From NCBI GenBank assembly GCA_937625935.1, contig OW569360.1:186001-250000 (forward strand): a stretch of DNA of 64,000 nt. The letters run 5' to 3'. The stretch comes from Tetramitus jugosus (taxonomy: Eukaryota > Heterolobosea > Eutetramitea > Acrasida > Vahlkampfiidae). The position numbers were made by a program, and so were the translations under genes. Under the pieces are notes generated by a model. It searched no databases. It had not been told where the DNA came from and saw nothing but the letters and a program-made list of their open reading frames with translations. This document shows, in pieces, positions 1 through 9,926 of this stretch (within the stretch, counting starts at the first letter, position 1; every line of letters starts with the position of its first letter).

Positions 1-124
1 TTGTTGTGGTTGTGGTTCTGTCTGTTGTTGTTGTTGGTCCAATGTGAGCTGTGAAAATGGATGAGGAGAAATGCAGTTCAACAAATTGATTGAATATTCA
101 AATCGGTGAATTCCATTTCGTTTA

Positions 125-844
125 TTACTTGACTTTGACGGTTCTGCTCTCAAGGGAGAAAATGTTGACTGCTTGATCATTGTCAGCATCGTAATCGGAC
201 CATTCGCCCTCAGAGAAGTCAACCTCCATCTCTTCTTCGCTGTCCACTGGAGTTGCAACAATGCCTGTTTGATCATGATTCATTGGATCCCACGATTCCA
301 CATCTACTCCTCTGCAATCGAATTGAACCATGGTGACAAATCCATCGTCGCTTGATTTCTTCTCTGCTTCTTCCAATGTCCAAGGATGGAATGTTTCAAT
401 CAAGATGTCCACTTGACCCTTTCTCTCACAATTCTTGCACTTGTAATTCAAGTGTGTAGTTCCACGACCAGTGAGTTGTTCGACTTGATCATTGGCACAG
501 ATCTTTCGTTTCAGTTGTTACGAACGTAGCAAACAAACAGGACGAATGTGAGATAGAGAAAAAGCTCAAATTTGCTCGCAAAGAAAGAAATGAAAAAACT
601 GTGAAACAACAATTGATCATCATCATCATCGACATACAAATACATGCTTGTCAGAAATGGATTGACAGTGGGAACATTGAACTTTTAATCTCCAAGAGAA
701 AGATGAAGGATCACTCAATGAGATCTTGCTAATGTTTTCGGCTTCGAATTTGACTTGAAGAGCTAATTTCTATTGAAGAACAAGAGTGAGTTCACACCAA
801 TCACATCATTGACTGAAAAAGTTGAATTGAATACGTACTGGCAT
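125..844 (-). CDS. CXXC zinc-binding protein (CZIB / C1orf123-like, DUF866)
   Basis: Three exons on the minus strand give an unbroken 171-aa protein: 839-844, 638-769 and 125-502. The introns start GTACGT and GTATGT and end TAG/AAG. The two-codon first exon is needed to reach ATG, giving MPKLALQVKF, which lines up with the MGKIALQLKA start of human CZIB. Two CxxC pairs are visible, CSHC in exon 2 and CKNC in exon 3, as expected for the family's zinc site. The C-terminal half has the family pattern (VQFDCRG, EWSDYD). Length fits the roughly 160-aa family. The role of this family is poorly known; zinc binding is the only supported activity. It diverges from the acyl-CoA dehydrogenase, with about 140 bp between start codons. 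Splice junctions are inferred. Confidence 0.85.
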
Positions 845-984
845 CTTTTTTTTTCTTGTCTTTTGTTCAGGTCCTGATCTGTTGGTGAAAGCGGCATCCA
901 ATTTCTCCAAAAATAAGAAGGCTCTCGGTAAATTTATGGTTCGGATTTCTGATGTTTTTTGAAGGGAGAACAAAAACACCACAC

Positions 985-2802
985 ATGTCATTCAAACAGA
1001 CTCCTCCTGATCTTAATGGAAAGAATCAATACCTTGGTGATGCCACACTCCGTAGCATCATTCAATATTATTTTTTTGAAAAGTGTCCACCCAACAATGC
1101 CTGCGGCAGTAGTCAACCAAACAATCGGTGCATAAATGAGATTCATGACCAATTGATTCAATTCGGCTCCAGTGTTGTCTCCAAGACGATGCTCGACAAT
1201 CGATTCGCTGCAGAAAACGTCAACAACCATCCAAGGTTGCGCACGTTTGACGCTTGGCAGAACAGGATTGACCAATTGGAGATTCATGAGTCATGGAGGT
1301 ACTTTCAGTCCATTGCGGCAAAGGATGGGCTCGTAGCTACTGGATATGGCCCATTCAGAGAAAAATATGGTCCAATGGCACGTGTCCTTCAATTTGCAAA
1401 GCTGTATCTCTTTGATGCGAGCAGTGCAGTGTACACTTGTCCATTGGCAATGACAGATGGTGCCGCCAGGTTGTTAGAACTGCAATTGTCATCTCTGTCA
1501 AAGGCAACTGGTTCTCCTCAGTCGAATCATGCTCAAATTAGTGACCACAAGAAACAATTGTATTCTGGAGTGTTTAACCATTTGACCACCACTGATACAA
1601 ACCAGTTCTGGACCTCTGGGCAGTGGATGACGGAAAAAACTGGTGGTAGTGATGTCAGAGGCACACAAACCATTGCTACTCCTGTTCGTGGCACTGACTT
1701 GAAACATACAATTGGTTGCTATTATCACTTGAATGGATTCAAGTGGTTCACAAGTGCAACCGACTCACAGATTACACTGGCATTGGCCAAGATTGAAGGA
1801 TCAGATGATTTGTCACTGTTCTTGGTGCGTATTCGAGATGAGAAAACAGGAAAGTTGAATGGCATCAAGATTCACAAGTTGAAGGACAAGTTGGGAACCA
1901 AGGCTTTGCCAACAGCTGAACTTGCTCTAAAGAACACGGAAGCATTGCTTGTGAGCGAGCCTGGAAAGGGAGTACAAACCATTTCATGCATGTTGAACAT
2001 TACTCGTCTCTACAATTCCATTTGTGCCTGTTCTGCGATGAGAAGGATGATTGTAATCATCCAGGATTACAGCAACAAGAGAAAAACATTTGGAAAACTA
2101 TTGAAAGATCATGAGTTGTACACTCATTGGTTGGCCAAGATGGTCGCAGAGCAGATTGGATGCTTGCATCTAGTCATGAATGTCGTTCATATGCTGGGAA
2201 AGACAGAATGTGGTACGGCCAGCAAGTCTGATGAAGAGTTGCTTCGTTTATTGACTCCTGTCACAAAGTTATATACCGGCAAGCGTTGTGTCCAGTTGTT
2301 GTCTGAAGGAGTTGAGATGATGGGCGGTCAAGGATACATCGAGGATACTGGTATTCCAGCTCTTTTGAGGAATGGACAGGTGCTGCCAATTTGGGAAGGA
2401 ACAACCATCGTACTTTCATTAGATGTTCTCCGTGTATTGGTCAGAAATAGAGGGGCTATCGCTGTATGGGAGCAACGAATATTGCACACATTGGATGCCG
2501 CTTGTCAGAAGGAATCACAATTGGGTGCTGTATGTGAGAAGATTCGTGAAGCAGTCGCTCAGGTGATTCATTACTTGAAATCTTCATCGAAATCAGAGCT
2601 GAGACTACAACTGTATGCCAGAGAGCTCTCATTCTCTATTGCTCAAACATATATTGCTTCATTGCTCGTGCAACATGCAAACCACAATGTTGTTGAGCAG
2701 TTCTTACTTGATCATGAACCTCTAGCTCCAGTTAGAGATGTCCCAAACGAGGATCAAGACAAATCTATCGTGAATAGGGAGCAATTTGTTTCAAAATTGT
2801 AG
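985..2802 (+). CDS. Acyl-CoA dehydrogenase, AidB / C. elegans ACDH-11-like
   Basis: The 605-aa single-exon protein has the flavin acyl-CoA dehydrogenase fold of the large AidB-type branch. Visible motifs: QWMTEKTGGSDVRG (flavin/substrate loop), GFKWFTSA, KDKLGTKALPTAEL, GVEMMGGQGYIEDTG, and WEGTT near residue 480, where other acyl-CoA dehydrogenases carry the catalytic Glu. Length matches AidB/ACDH-11 (about 540-620 aa) rather than the short mitochondrial enzymes (about 400 aa). The expected role is flavin-dependent handling of long-chain acyl-CoA; the substrate cannot be read from sequence. I chose the second in-frame start (MSFKQTPP). The frame is open for 33 nt upstream, but that would crowd the promoter shared with the divergent CZIB gene. 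No targeting signal is evident. Confidence 0.9.
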   Translation: MSFKQTPPDLNGKNQYLGDATLRSIIQYYFFEKCPPNNACGSSQPNNRCINEIHDQLIQFGSSVVSKTMLDNRFAAENVNNHPRLRTFDAWQNRIDQLEIHESWRYFQSIAAKDGLVATGYGPFREKYGPMARVLQFAKLYLFDASSAVYTCPLAMTDGAARLLELQLSSLSKATGSPQSNHAQISDHKKQLYSGVFNHLTTTDTNQFWTSGQWMTEKTGGSDVRGTQTIATPVRGTDLKHTIGCYYHLNGFKWFTSATDSQITLALAKIEGSDDLSLFLVRIRDEKTGKLNGIKIHKLKDKLGTKALPTAELALKNTEALLVSEPGKGVQTISCMLNITRLYNSICACSAMRRMIVIIQDYSNKRKTFGKLLKDHELYTHWLAKMVAEQIGCLHLVMNVVHMLGKTECGTASKSDEELLRLLTPVTKLYTGKRCVQLLSEGVEMMGGQGYIEDTGIPALLRNGQVLPIWEGTTIVLSLDVLRVLVRNRGAIAVWEQRILHTLDAACQKESQLGAVCEKIREAVAQVIHYLKSSSKSELRLQLYARELSFSIAQTYIASLLVQHANHNVVEQFLLDHEPLAPVRDVPNEDQDKSIVNREQFVSKL

Positions 2803-2861
2803 TTGTTCTACGAGTCTTGAAACAGGTGCTTGGTTCCAATTCCTTGGATTCGGACAAAAAT

Positions 2862-3620
2862 ATGGACCGAAATATAATAACGAGCTCTGGAGCGGCTCAT
2901 GTAGATGCTTATCTCGAATATCGAATGTAAATTACTTTACCAATTAATGTTTATGTTCATCATTTCTGTTCATTAATACGTGTTATCATCATTGATTGAT
3001 TTTGATCATAATTCAGGATTGTAGGAAACAGAGATGGTGGTCATCTCTTGCCTGAACACGAGTATGAAAAGTTGAGGAAAGAGTTCTATGAGAACAGAGA
3101 GAAGAACAACTTCCATTCTGTGGATTATTCTTGGCTAGAAGGAGCACCCAGACCTCGACCTCGTTCAGAAAAGAACAAGCAGTTGAAGAATCAAAGCTCT
3201 ATGAGATTGTACTGTACAGATATTACTCCATTGGGTCTCTTAAACAAGTATGTACGACTATTCATGTGATTGCATCATCAACAACAAATCTTTGACAACA
3301 ACTGCAGAGAACCGTTCTCATCTCTCCCCGAGCCAACTCTGACAGCGAAGAGAGGAACCAGTAGAATGTTGTCAACCCCATCTACATCAAATAGGAACCA
3401 GAATACCACGAGTAATCGTCCAAGCAGAACTGCTGAACATTGTCCACAACCATTGTCCAGAACACAGACAACACCAGACCTGTCTGAAGTGGAGAAACTC
3501 ACTCAAATGCTTAGTGATACCTCTCTGAGTGCAGCTAAAAAGTATGGCATCAAGAAGGAGCTTCAAATGATCAAAGCCAGAGAAATACAACAAAAGAGAA
3601 GGCTCTTGTCGTCCGAATAA
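2862..3620 (+). CDS. Small protein with FAM221-like N-terminus, function unknown
   Basis: Three exons (2862-2926, 3017-3247, 3308-3620) join in frame to a 202-aa protein. Donors are GTAAAT and GTATGT; acceptors are CAG. The first 45 residues (AYLEYR, IVGNRDGGHLLPEHEYEKLR) resemble from memory the start of vertebrate FAM221A (EYLEYRRIVG, DGGKLFTPEEYEEYK). The cysteine-rich region that defines FAM221 is absent. The rest is a polar linker and a basic, probably helical C-terminus (KELQMIKAREIQQKRR). Function is unknown in either group. Exon 1 begins only about 60 bp after the dehydrogenase stop, so the 5' UTR must be very short. The stop lies 62 bp upstream of the Prp3 ATG. The gene model is good; homology is tentative. 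Confidence 0.7.
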
Positions 3621-3682
3621 AAAAAACTTCAAGCGTTTTGCTGAACAATTCTCGTTTCCAAGAAAAAAAAACGCGAGAGAAC

Positions 3683-5650
3683 ATGAGCAGCAGCGATCAC
3701 ATGAAGAAACAACAACAATCATCGTCCAATGTTCACATACTGACCGACACATCCTCTCTCAACAAGAGTGATGATGAAAAGTCAAAACAACATCAATCGA
3801 TTCGTATGGACGAACATGGTAATCTCATTGATCAAGATGGAAATGTGATTCATGTGACTGCAAAGTACACACCCACTCTATCAGTCAACAAGAAGCAACA
3901 ACAGCAACAACAGCAGCAGCATCGACGTACAACTACTGCCTCTTCATCCAATATTGCAAAAACAACATCAACAACAACAGCAGCAGCAGCACAACAAAAG
4001 AAGAGAACACTCATGGATTTTTATGATGAAGCAATGCAGGAAGAGTCCAGAAAACGATCCAAACAATTTCACAATCATCAAAAACATGGACAACATGGAC
4101 AACAACAACAACAGGAAGAAATCAACAACATCATGGGTACTAGAAAACGAAGACCACTTATGCTCCAGTTTCATGAACCAGGTGAGTTTGAACAGTTGGA
4201 ACAGAGAATCGAACAACAGAGAGAACAACAGTTGGAGCAAGAGAGACAACAGAAGCAGTTTGAACTTGATTTGGAGGTGAGAAGACAGTACATGAACGAA
4301 CAGAACAAGAAGTGGATTCAGTATCAGAACGATCAGATGAATCAAATGAAGAGTACGGTGCATTTGTACATGGGGATGAAGCCAGTGGTTCTCAGTGTGG
4401 ATGAATACTTGAATGCTTCTCTTCATTCGAAACAACAACAACAACAAGGAGAAGAAAACAAGTTGAAGAAGAATAGTACAAGTGGTGATGATCATAGCAA
4501 TGGAAGTGGTAGTGGTACTGATGGTGGTGGTGGTGGTGGTAGTGGTGGTGACAGTGATGATGTAGAGCTAAAAAGAATGCTTCAATCATCTCTGATTGTG
4601 CCTCATTCAGTGATTGAACAATCAAAGCCACCTGGTATTGAATGGTGGGATCAATTGGTTCTCCCTGTGAAACAATTCGAAGAGAGCAAGGAGTTGGATC
4701 AGTTGACCTATGATGATTTTGTTGTTGCGAATGAACAACAGCAGAATGAACCACCATTGTTTCAATTGCACGAGAAGAGAGTCACTCGAAATCTCATTGA
4801 ACACGATGTTCCACTTAGCAATGAATCATTGGATCAACACTTGAATCAGACGATTATTATGCCCCTGATGATGACTGCACGCGAGCGAAAGAGACTCAAA
4901 ACACAACAGAGACTAGAACGTGAAAGAGAGAAGCAACTCAAGATTCGACAGGGTCTGATACCAGCTCCTGCACCCAAGGCCAATCTCAAGAACTTTATGA
5001 AAGTCTACATGAATGATGGTACGCAGGATCCAACAAAGCTTGAGAAGAAGATTATTCAAGAGATCGAACAGCGTAAGAAGAACCACGATATGAGAAATGA
5101 GGAAAAGAAACTCACATGGGAGCAGAAGAAGGCCAAAAGAGAAGAAAAGTTGGGTGCGGATGAGTCGAATGAACTGGTCTGTGTAATATATCGGATACCT
5201 GACAATGGAGCTGCACTGTCTCACCCTCAGAATCGATTCAAGCTTAACACCAATGCAAAACAGTTTAAAATATCAGGTACTATCATTCTATTCAACGGTG
5301 CCAGTGAAGGCACAAACGGACTGTTGATTGCAGAAGGTGGAGCAAAGGCAGTGAAAAAGTTTTGTCATGTCATTGAGAATCGAATCGGATGGAACTTGAG
5401 ATTCAACAAGGGCAAGGAAAATGCAACAGACAATCATGATGGGAATATGGAGACGAATGACGATGAAAATGATGACGATGAAGATGACGACCAAGAGAAG
5501 AGCGGCAAATGTCAATTCATGTGGAAGGGAACCATTGAAAACCGAAGTTTCAAATTCTTCAAGTCACAACAACTGTTTAGTGATGAGAACACAGCCCGAA
5601 ATTATCTCAATAGCTTTGGTATTGCCCATTACATGGATCATTTGAGCTAA
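3683..5650 (+). CDS. PRPF3: U4/U6 small nuclear ribonucleoprotein Prp3 homologue
   Basis: The protein is 655 aa with a diverged low-complexity N-terminal third (Gln runs, a Gly/Ser tract) and a well-kept C-terminal half. Recognisable Prp3 landmarks are GIEWWDQLVLP, the basic helix ending GLIPAPAPKANLKNFMKV, QDPTKLEKKI, and the C-terminal ferredoxin-like DUF1115 domain (KQFKISGTIILF, EGGAKAVKKF, RIGWN). An acidic insert (DDENDDDEDDD) sits inside the last domain, which continues to LNSFGIAHYMDHLS. Prp3 binds U4/U6 RNA in the tri-snRNP and is needed for spliceosome assembly in the nucleus. I prefer the MSSSD start over the in-frame ATG at 3638, which lies only 17 bp after the previous stop. Single exon. 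Confidence 0.93.
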   Translation: MSSSDHMKKQQQSSSNVHILTDTSSLNKSDDEKSKQHQSIRMDEHGNLIDQDGNVIHVTAKYTPTLSVNKKQQQQQQQQHRRTTTASSSNIAKTTSTTTAAAAQQKKRTLMDFYDEAMQEESRKRSKQFHNHQKHGQHGQQQQQEEINNIMGTRKRRPLMLQFHEPGEFEQLEQRIEQQREQQLEQERQQKQFELDLEVRRQYMNEQNKKWIQYQNDQMNQMKSTVHLYMGMKPVVLSVDEYLNASLHSKQQQQQGEENKLKKNSTSGDDHSNGSGSGTDGGGGGGSGGDSDDVELKRMLQSSLIVPHSVIEQSKPPGIEWWDQLVLPVKQFEESKELDQLTYDDFVVANEQQQNEPPLFQLHEKRVTRNLIEHDVPLSNESLDQHLNQTIIMPLMMTARERKRLKTQQRLEREREKQLKIRQGLIPAPAPKANLKNFMKVYMNDGTQDPTKLEKKIIQEIEQRKKNHDMRNEEKKLTWEQKKAKREEKLGADESNELVCVIYRIPDNGAALSHPQNRFKLNTNAKQFKISGTIILFNGASEGTNGLLIAEGGAKAVKKFCHVIENRIGWNLRFNKGKENATDNHDGNMETNDDENDDDEDDDQEKSGKCQFMWKGTIENRSFKFFKSQQLFSDENTARNYLNSFGIAHYMDHLS

Positions 5651-5740
5651 ACACTGCCGCATTTGATCAACCAAATGCATACCAAAAATAAACATTTCAT
5701 GCGCACTCCTCCAGCAAACAAACAACAAACCAACAAAAAA

Positions 5741-6211
5741 ATGTTCAAATCAACCCATAGAGTGTCATCATCGATTGCACGCCATTTACTCTCTGCATCA
5801 CCAAGAACAGCAGCAACAACTACAAGATTCTTCCATTCATCTGCTTGTCTCTCATCATCCTCACGTGTCATCTACATCAAGGATGCCACTCAATTCGATG
5901 AAAAGATCAAGAGTGCAACAGTTCCAGTTCTCGTTGATGTCTATGCTGACTGGTGTGGACCATGCAAGACCTTGGCACCAATTTTGGACAAGATCTCTCA
6001 AGAGTACGAAGGAAAGATTGAGATTGTGAAAATCAATGCAGATGAATGCTCCGATGTTGTCGAAGACTTGGAAGTTCAAGCTCTGCCAACCATGATTGGA
6101 TTCGTGAATGGAAAGCAAGTCGAGAAGAAGCTCGTGGGTCTTCAACCAAGAACCTATCTGTTGGAATACATGAGAGAACATTTGAACATTGAGCTTAACA
6201 AGGAACACTAA
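5741..6211 (+). CDS. Thioredoxin, mitochondrial type
   Basis: This is a 156-aa thioredoxin with the WCGPCK active site and conserved flanks (VLVDVYADWCGPCK, LAPILDKI, VQALPTMIGF). The first 40 residues from MFKSTHR are rich in Arg, Ser and Ala with almost no acids (RFFHSSACLSSSSR), typical of a mitochondrial presequence. Expected role: dithiol-disulfide reduction in the matrix, with thioredoxin reductase and peroxiredoxins as usual partners. The frame is open upstream to 5663, but those residues are A-rich 5'-UTR-like sequence, so I took the third ATG. It ends 70 bp before the convergent Rrp6 gene. Confidence 0.93.
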   Translation: MFKSTHRVSSSIARHLLSASPRTAATTTRFFHSSACLSSSSRVIYIKDATQFDEKIKSATVPVLVDVYADWCGPCKTLAPILDKISQEYEGKIEIVKINADECSDVVEDLEVQALPTMIGFVNGKQVEKKLVGLQPRTYLLEYMREHLNIELNKEH

Positions 6212-6281
6212 ATAAATTGATTTGTCAATTGAGTGAGATCAAAAGAGTGAGCGTCCGTCCAATAATTGATTTATTTTTGAC

Positions 6282-9200
6282 TTATCTTCTATTGAACTGA
6301 TTACTTTGCTTGTTCGAATAGGCCTTCGTTCTCGTTCGAGACTTTTGAACATGACCCAAGAAGGGTTGCTTGATCACGAGCTGTGGCATGACTTCAATGA
6401 TTTCACTCTCTTCTTCTTCATCTTGCATGTGTTCATTCTCGCCCAACCAGCCAATCTTCTTCATAAAGTCAACAGGTTTCGTATCTGAAACACCACCTTG
6501 TTCATCTGAAGCGGCAGTATCAGCATTGCTGTCGAATGAACTACTTCTAGAATTGCCGTTGCTTCTTGAGGAAGATGACTCGTCCTCTTCTTCATCTGAA
6601 TCCTGCTTGAGCTTCTTCTTTTGCTTGTTTCTCTTTCTGTTCTTGTGAGATAGCTTGTAAATCTCATTGAGTGAGGAGGGCACTCGTTCATCAGGTGGTG
6701 TCAGCGAGTGATCATTGTTGACTGGTTCAGACCTCTTGGGCTGGGCTGGTGTGACAGTTTGTGTGGCTAGAGTCGTATCGATTGGTGGCATATGAACACC
6801 TTTGACAGGAGAGGTCAATTGAGCCAAGCTGAAGCTATTACGAATTTCAGCCATCTTGGTGTAGTGTCCCTCGTCATCATCTTCAGCGACAACAGATTGA
6901 TTGACTCCCATGGCAACATCTGTATCCTCTTCATCAGCACCTCCATTGAAGAAGAGTGACGAAGTCGATGATTGTCTAATGGTGACTGACCGATTTTGTT
7001 GTTGCTTCTTGGTTAATGGAGTTGCTAGAGCAATATCATTGTCTTCTGTTGTTTCCTTCTCATCACCTGACTCATCCTCGCAATCAGAAAAGTCTAACCG
7101 AGAAATGGTTGAATCTGGCTTCTCAATCCATCCTGCGACTTGATACAGTTGATCAGTGCTCAGAACTGGTGATTCCAACTTGATCAAATGCCTCGATGTT
7201 ACCTCTGGTGTTTTGATCACAGCATTGGATAGGGAGGCAGATGCCCTGAGAAGGGAGGATGCATGTTTGCTTGGAGCAGAGTTCTTTGCCATTGGAGTGG
7301 ATAGTTTTTCAGCTTGTTTGGATGATGTGTTATTCACACTGGAGCTACCACTGGTTGCTATTGTTGATGGCAATGGTTGAATCAATCGATCATCTGCTCT
7401 TCCGAGCTTGACAGCTTGTTGAATCAATTCAACCAACAGAGCAGCATCTCTTCTGACCAACTTTGGTACGGGTGTGCAAATTTGCATCAACTTTTGAATG
7501 TCTGTTGGTTTTTGTTCTGCAATCGTAATCATCATGTGATCGGGGAGAACAAATCGAATGGATTCATCTTCCTTACGTGCCACAGTATCTCTCCACTTGT
7601 ACAATATACGAACAATTTCCTCTTGTTGACTCTTGAGTGAACTAGAGTCACTCACAGTGTTGAAATTGGTCATCATTGCCAAGTGATTGTTACGTCTGTT
7701 CCAGTGTCTATTCACCACTTGAAGATAGGACGTCTCAGTGAACAATTCCTTCTCGTACCTTCTCAGACAAATGTCTCTGCTCATCTTGAGCACATCATCC
7801 AAATACTCTGCTCCATTGGAAGGTGATTTATCAAACAAATCACGTCTCAACCGATCATAAATGTACAACAGGTAATGTGTGTCCTGTCTCGCATACTTGA
7901 CCATCTCACTTGGCAATGGACGAATTCTCCAATCAGACAATTGATACTTTTTGTCTGCAATGACACCACAATAGTGCTTCAACAGATAGGCATAGGAGAG
8001 ACCAGGCAGACCAAGTGCTTGAGCTGCTCTTCCCGTGTCAAACAAATTGACCACGTACAGTCCAAAGTCACGCTGCAGCCACAAAATGTCACAATCTGAT
8101 CCGTGCATCACCTTTACAATTTTTGGATTGGTGAAACTAGAGTTCAACACGTGCAAGTGATCTCTCAACTCCAACGTATCAATCAAATAGTCTTGTTCTC
8201 GAGTACTAATCTGCATCAGACAGACAAAGCCTTGGAATGTTCTGTACGAGTGCTGCTCCAAATCAATTGCAAAATCCACTTGTCCATCCAACAGGGCAGA
8301 CAATTGATAGAGGTCCTTTGTGGTGTGAACCCATGTGCAAGAATTGTTGTTAAATCCCTTGTACATTTGAATGCCATTGCTATGATTGGTGGTAGCAGTA
8401 GTAGCATTAGTGGTAGGTGTCTTGGATGGATCATTGATTTGCCAATCCATAAACTCGAGAGACAACAATTCTGCTTCATAGGGATGATAGTTGGATTGGC
8501 GTGTCGGTGGTCCACCCACACCCATTCCAATTCCCATTTGAAATGGAAAAGAGGCATCCAACATGGAAGATTCTTGATGATCACCATCATTCTCATCATC
8601 GTCCATGGATCCATTATTGTGATTCTTCCTCCGTAGACTCTGTTCGAGTGAAGCAACAGATGCATTGGGTTTCTCATTTAATTTGGGTACGAATGGAGTG
8701 TTGCTATTGTCAATCTTCCATTTCAATTGTGGTCGAACAATGCTTGTTGTTGTTGTTGCTGTTGCAGCAGCAGAAGCAGTGTTGTTGTTAGTATTATTAT
8801 TCATAGTATTATTGTTGTTGTTGTCATTCAATAACTTTCCAGTGTTATAAATATGATTCAACTCATCCAATGCAACATCTACATTCTCATAGTATTGATC
8901 AAGAACGTCAACAGTGGTCTCAAACATGTGACCCATGTCATCAGTGTCATTTGGTTCCAACTCATCAAATCCACACTTGCTAATCAATGTGGATAATGAA
9001 CTATTATATGAAGGAATCATGTGTGTGTGAGTAAGTGATTCAAGTGATGGATTCATTGATCAATTTTTAGTTGTTGATGATGATAATAATGTGAAAGGTA
9101 CATACTTTTGAATTTGATGAGCATGCTTCTCCATCAAGTCATAAAATGGTTGACTTGTTGCTCGATAGAATGAATAAGAGTCTGATTTTGGCAGACCATG

Positions 9201-9509
9201 AGATGCTCGAATTCCCTTGTGCAATTCACCAAACAAGTCTTGAATAAACTTGTTGATTGGCACATCATTCATTGTCACATTGGATTCAGCAGTTGCCTTT
9301 TTTAATAATTCAATTCTTTCATTAATGTTCTCAATCGTAGTACTATTACTATTACTATTAGTAGCAGTAGCAATAGTAGTCGTCGCAGAAGGAGTGGTTG
9401 TTGTCGTAGTACTCGTGGTAGTCGAGTGATTGGTATTGTTGTTGTTGTGATTCGACTTGTGTTGCTTTTTGGCAACGTATTGCTTCTTATTTTGTGAATG
9501 TTTCTTCAT
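6282..9509 (-). CDS. EXOSC10: Exosome nuclease Rrp6 / EXOSC10 homologue
   Basis: Two exons (9106-9509, 6282-9000) give a 1,040-aa protein. The 105-bp intron has a GTATGT donor and TAG acceptor, and phases match. Order: Asn/Thr-rich leader; PMC2NT domain split by the intron (LPKSDSYSFYR; EPNDTDDMGHMFETTVDVLDQ); linker PQLKWKIDNSNTPFVPK, nearly as in human; DEDDy exonuclease with IDLEQHSYRTFQG, HGSDCDILWLQ and YARQDTHYLL; HRDC domain (KWRDTVARKEDES, VLPDHMM); acidic/basic tail. All four acidic residues and the Tyr are present, so it should be active in 3'-5' trimming and decay of rRNA, snoRNA and aberrant RNA. The PMC2NT half would bind an Rrp47/C1D partner. The start within exon 1 is the only ATG after the low-complexity upstream stretch. 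Confidence 0.93.
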
Positions 9510-9926
9510 GATTCGATTCTTGGGGGTATTTCTTCTCCAAAATTTGGTGATGATGATTGATGTATGGTGAGATTTTAAACAAATTGATGCAATCTCTCCA
9601 GTGACTAGTGTCGAATATTGTTCGATTCGAGTTTGTTTGTTTGTTGTTGTTGGTTGTGTTGTGTTTTTGAACCCAATGAGAATTGCACGCGCAAAATCAA
9701 TCTTTTCCGTTGTGTTTTTTGTGTTTCTTGATTGTGCCTCTTTCACGTGTGTGAATTAACCGTTTTGTCCTCAAATTCGTTGAATATCAATTCGTTTCAT
9801 CAATCGGTGTATTAGACAATATTTCCCCTACATGATCAATGGAGAAATACAAAAAAGCCAATCGACAACAAAAGGAAGCACAAAAACACCGAAATCATCA
9901 TCATCATCATCATTATCCATGATACC
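9510..9926. other. Divergent promoter region between Rrp6 and COG2
   Basis: This 417-bp stretch holds the 5' flanks of two divergent genes. The minus-strand frame of Rrp6 stays open to 9746, but no conserved domain lies there. A CAT-rich run (9898-9913) precedes the COG2 start. At 9919-9930 a three-codon upstream ORF, ATGATACCATGA, ends on a TGA that overlaps the COG2 ATG at 9927. No RNA gene or repeat element recognised. Confidence 0.5.

Noticed and set aside
3968-4495. Antisense ORFs over Gln/Asn/Ser tracts (also 28041-28247, 8103-8636, 11109-11393)
   Set aside because: Repetitive trinucleotides lack stops on both strands, producing Leu/Ile/Val-rich shadows without family features.
9510-9746. 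Upstream 79 codons as part of Rrp6
   Set aside because: Open frame only; composition is leader-like and the PMC2NT domain begins well downstream of the ATG at 9509.
9898-9913. CAT/TCA and other trinucleotide runs as regulatory arrays or CRISPR
   Set aside because: Simple tandem triplets without spacers; common microsatellites in this genome.
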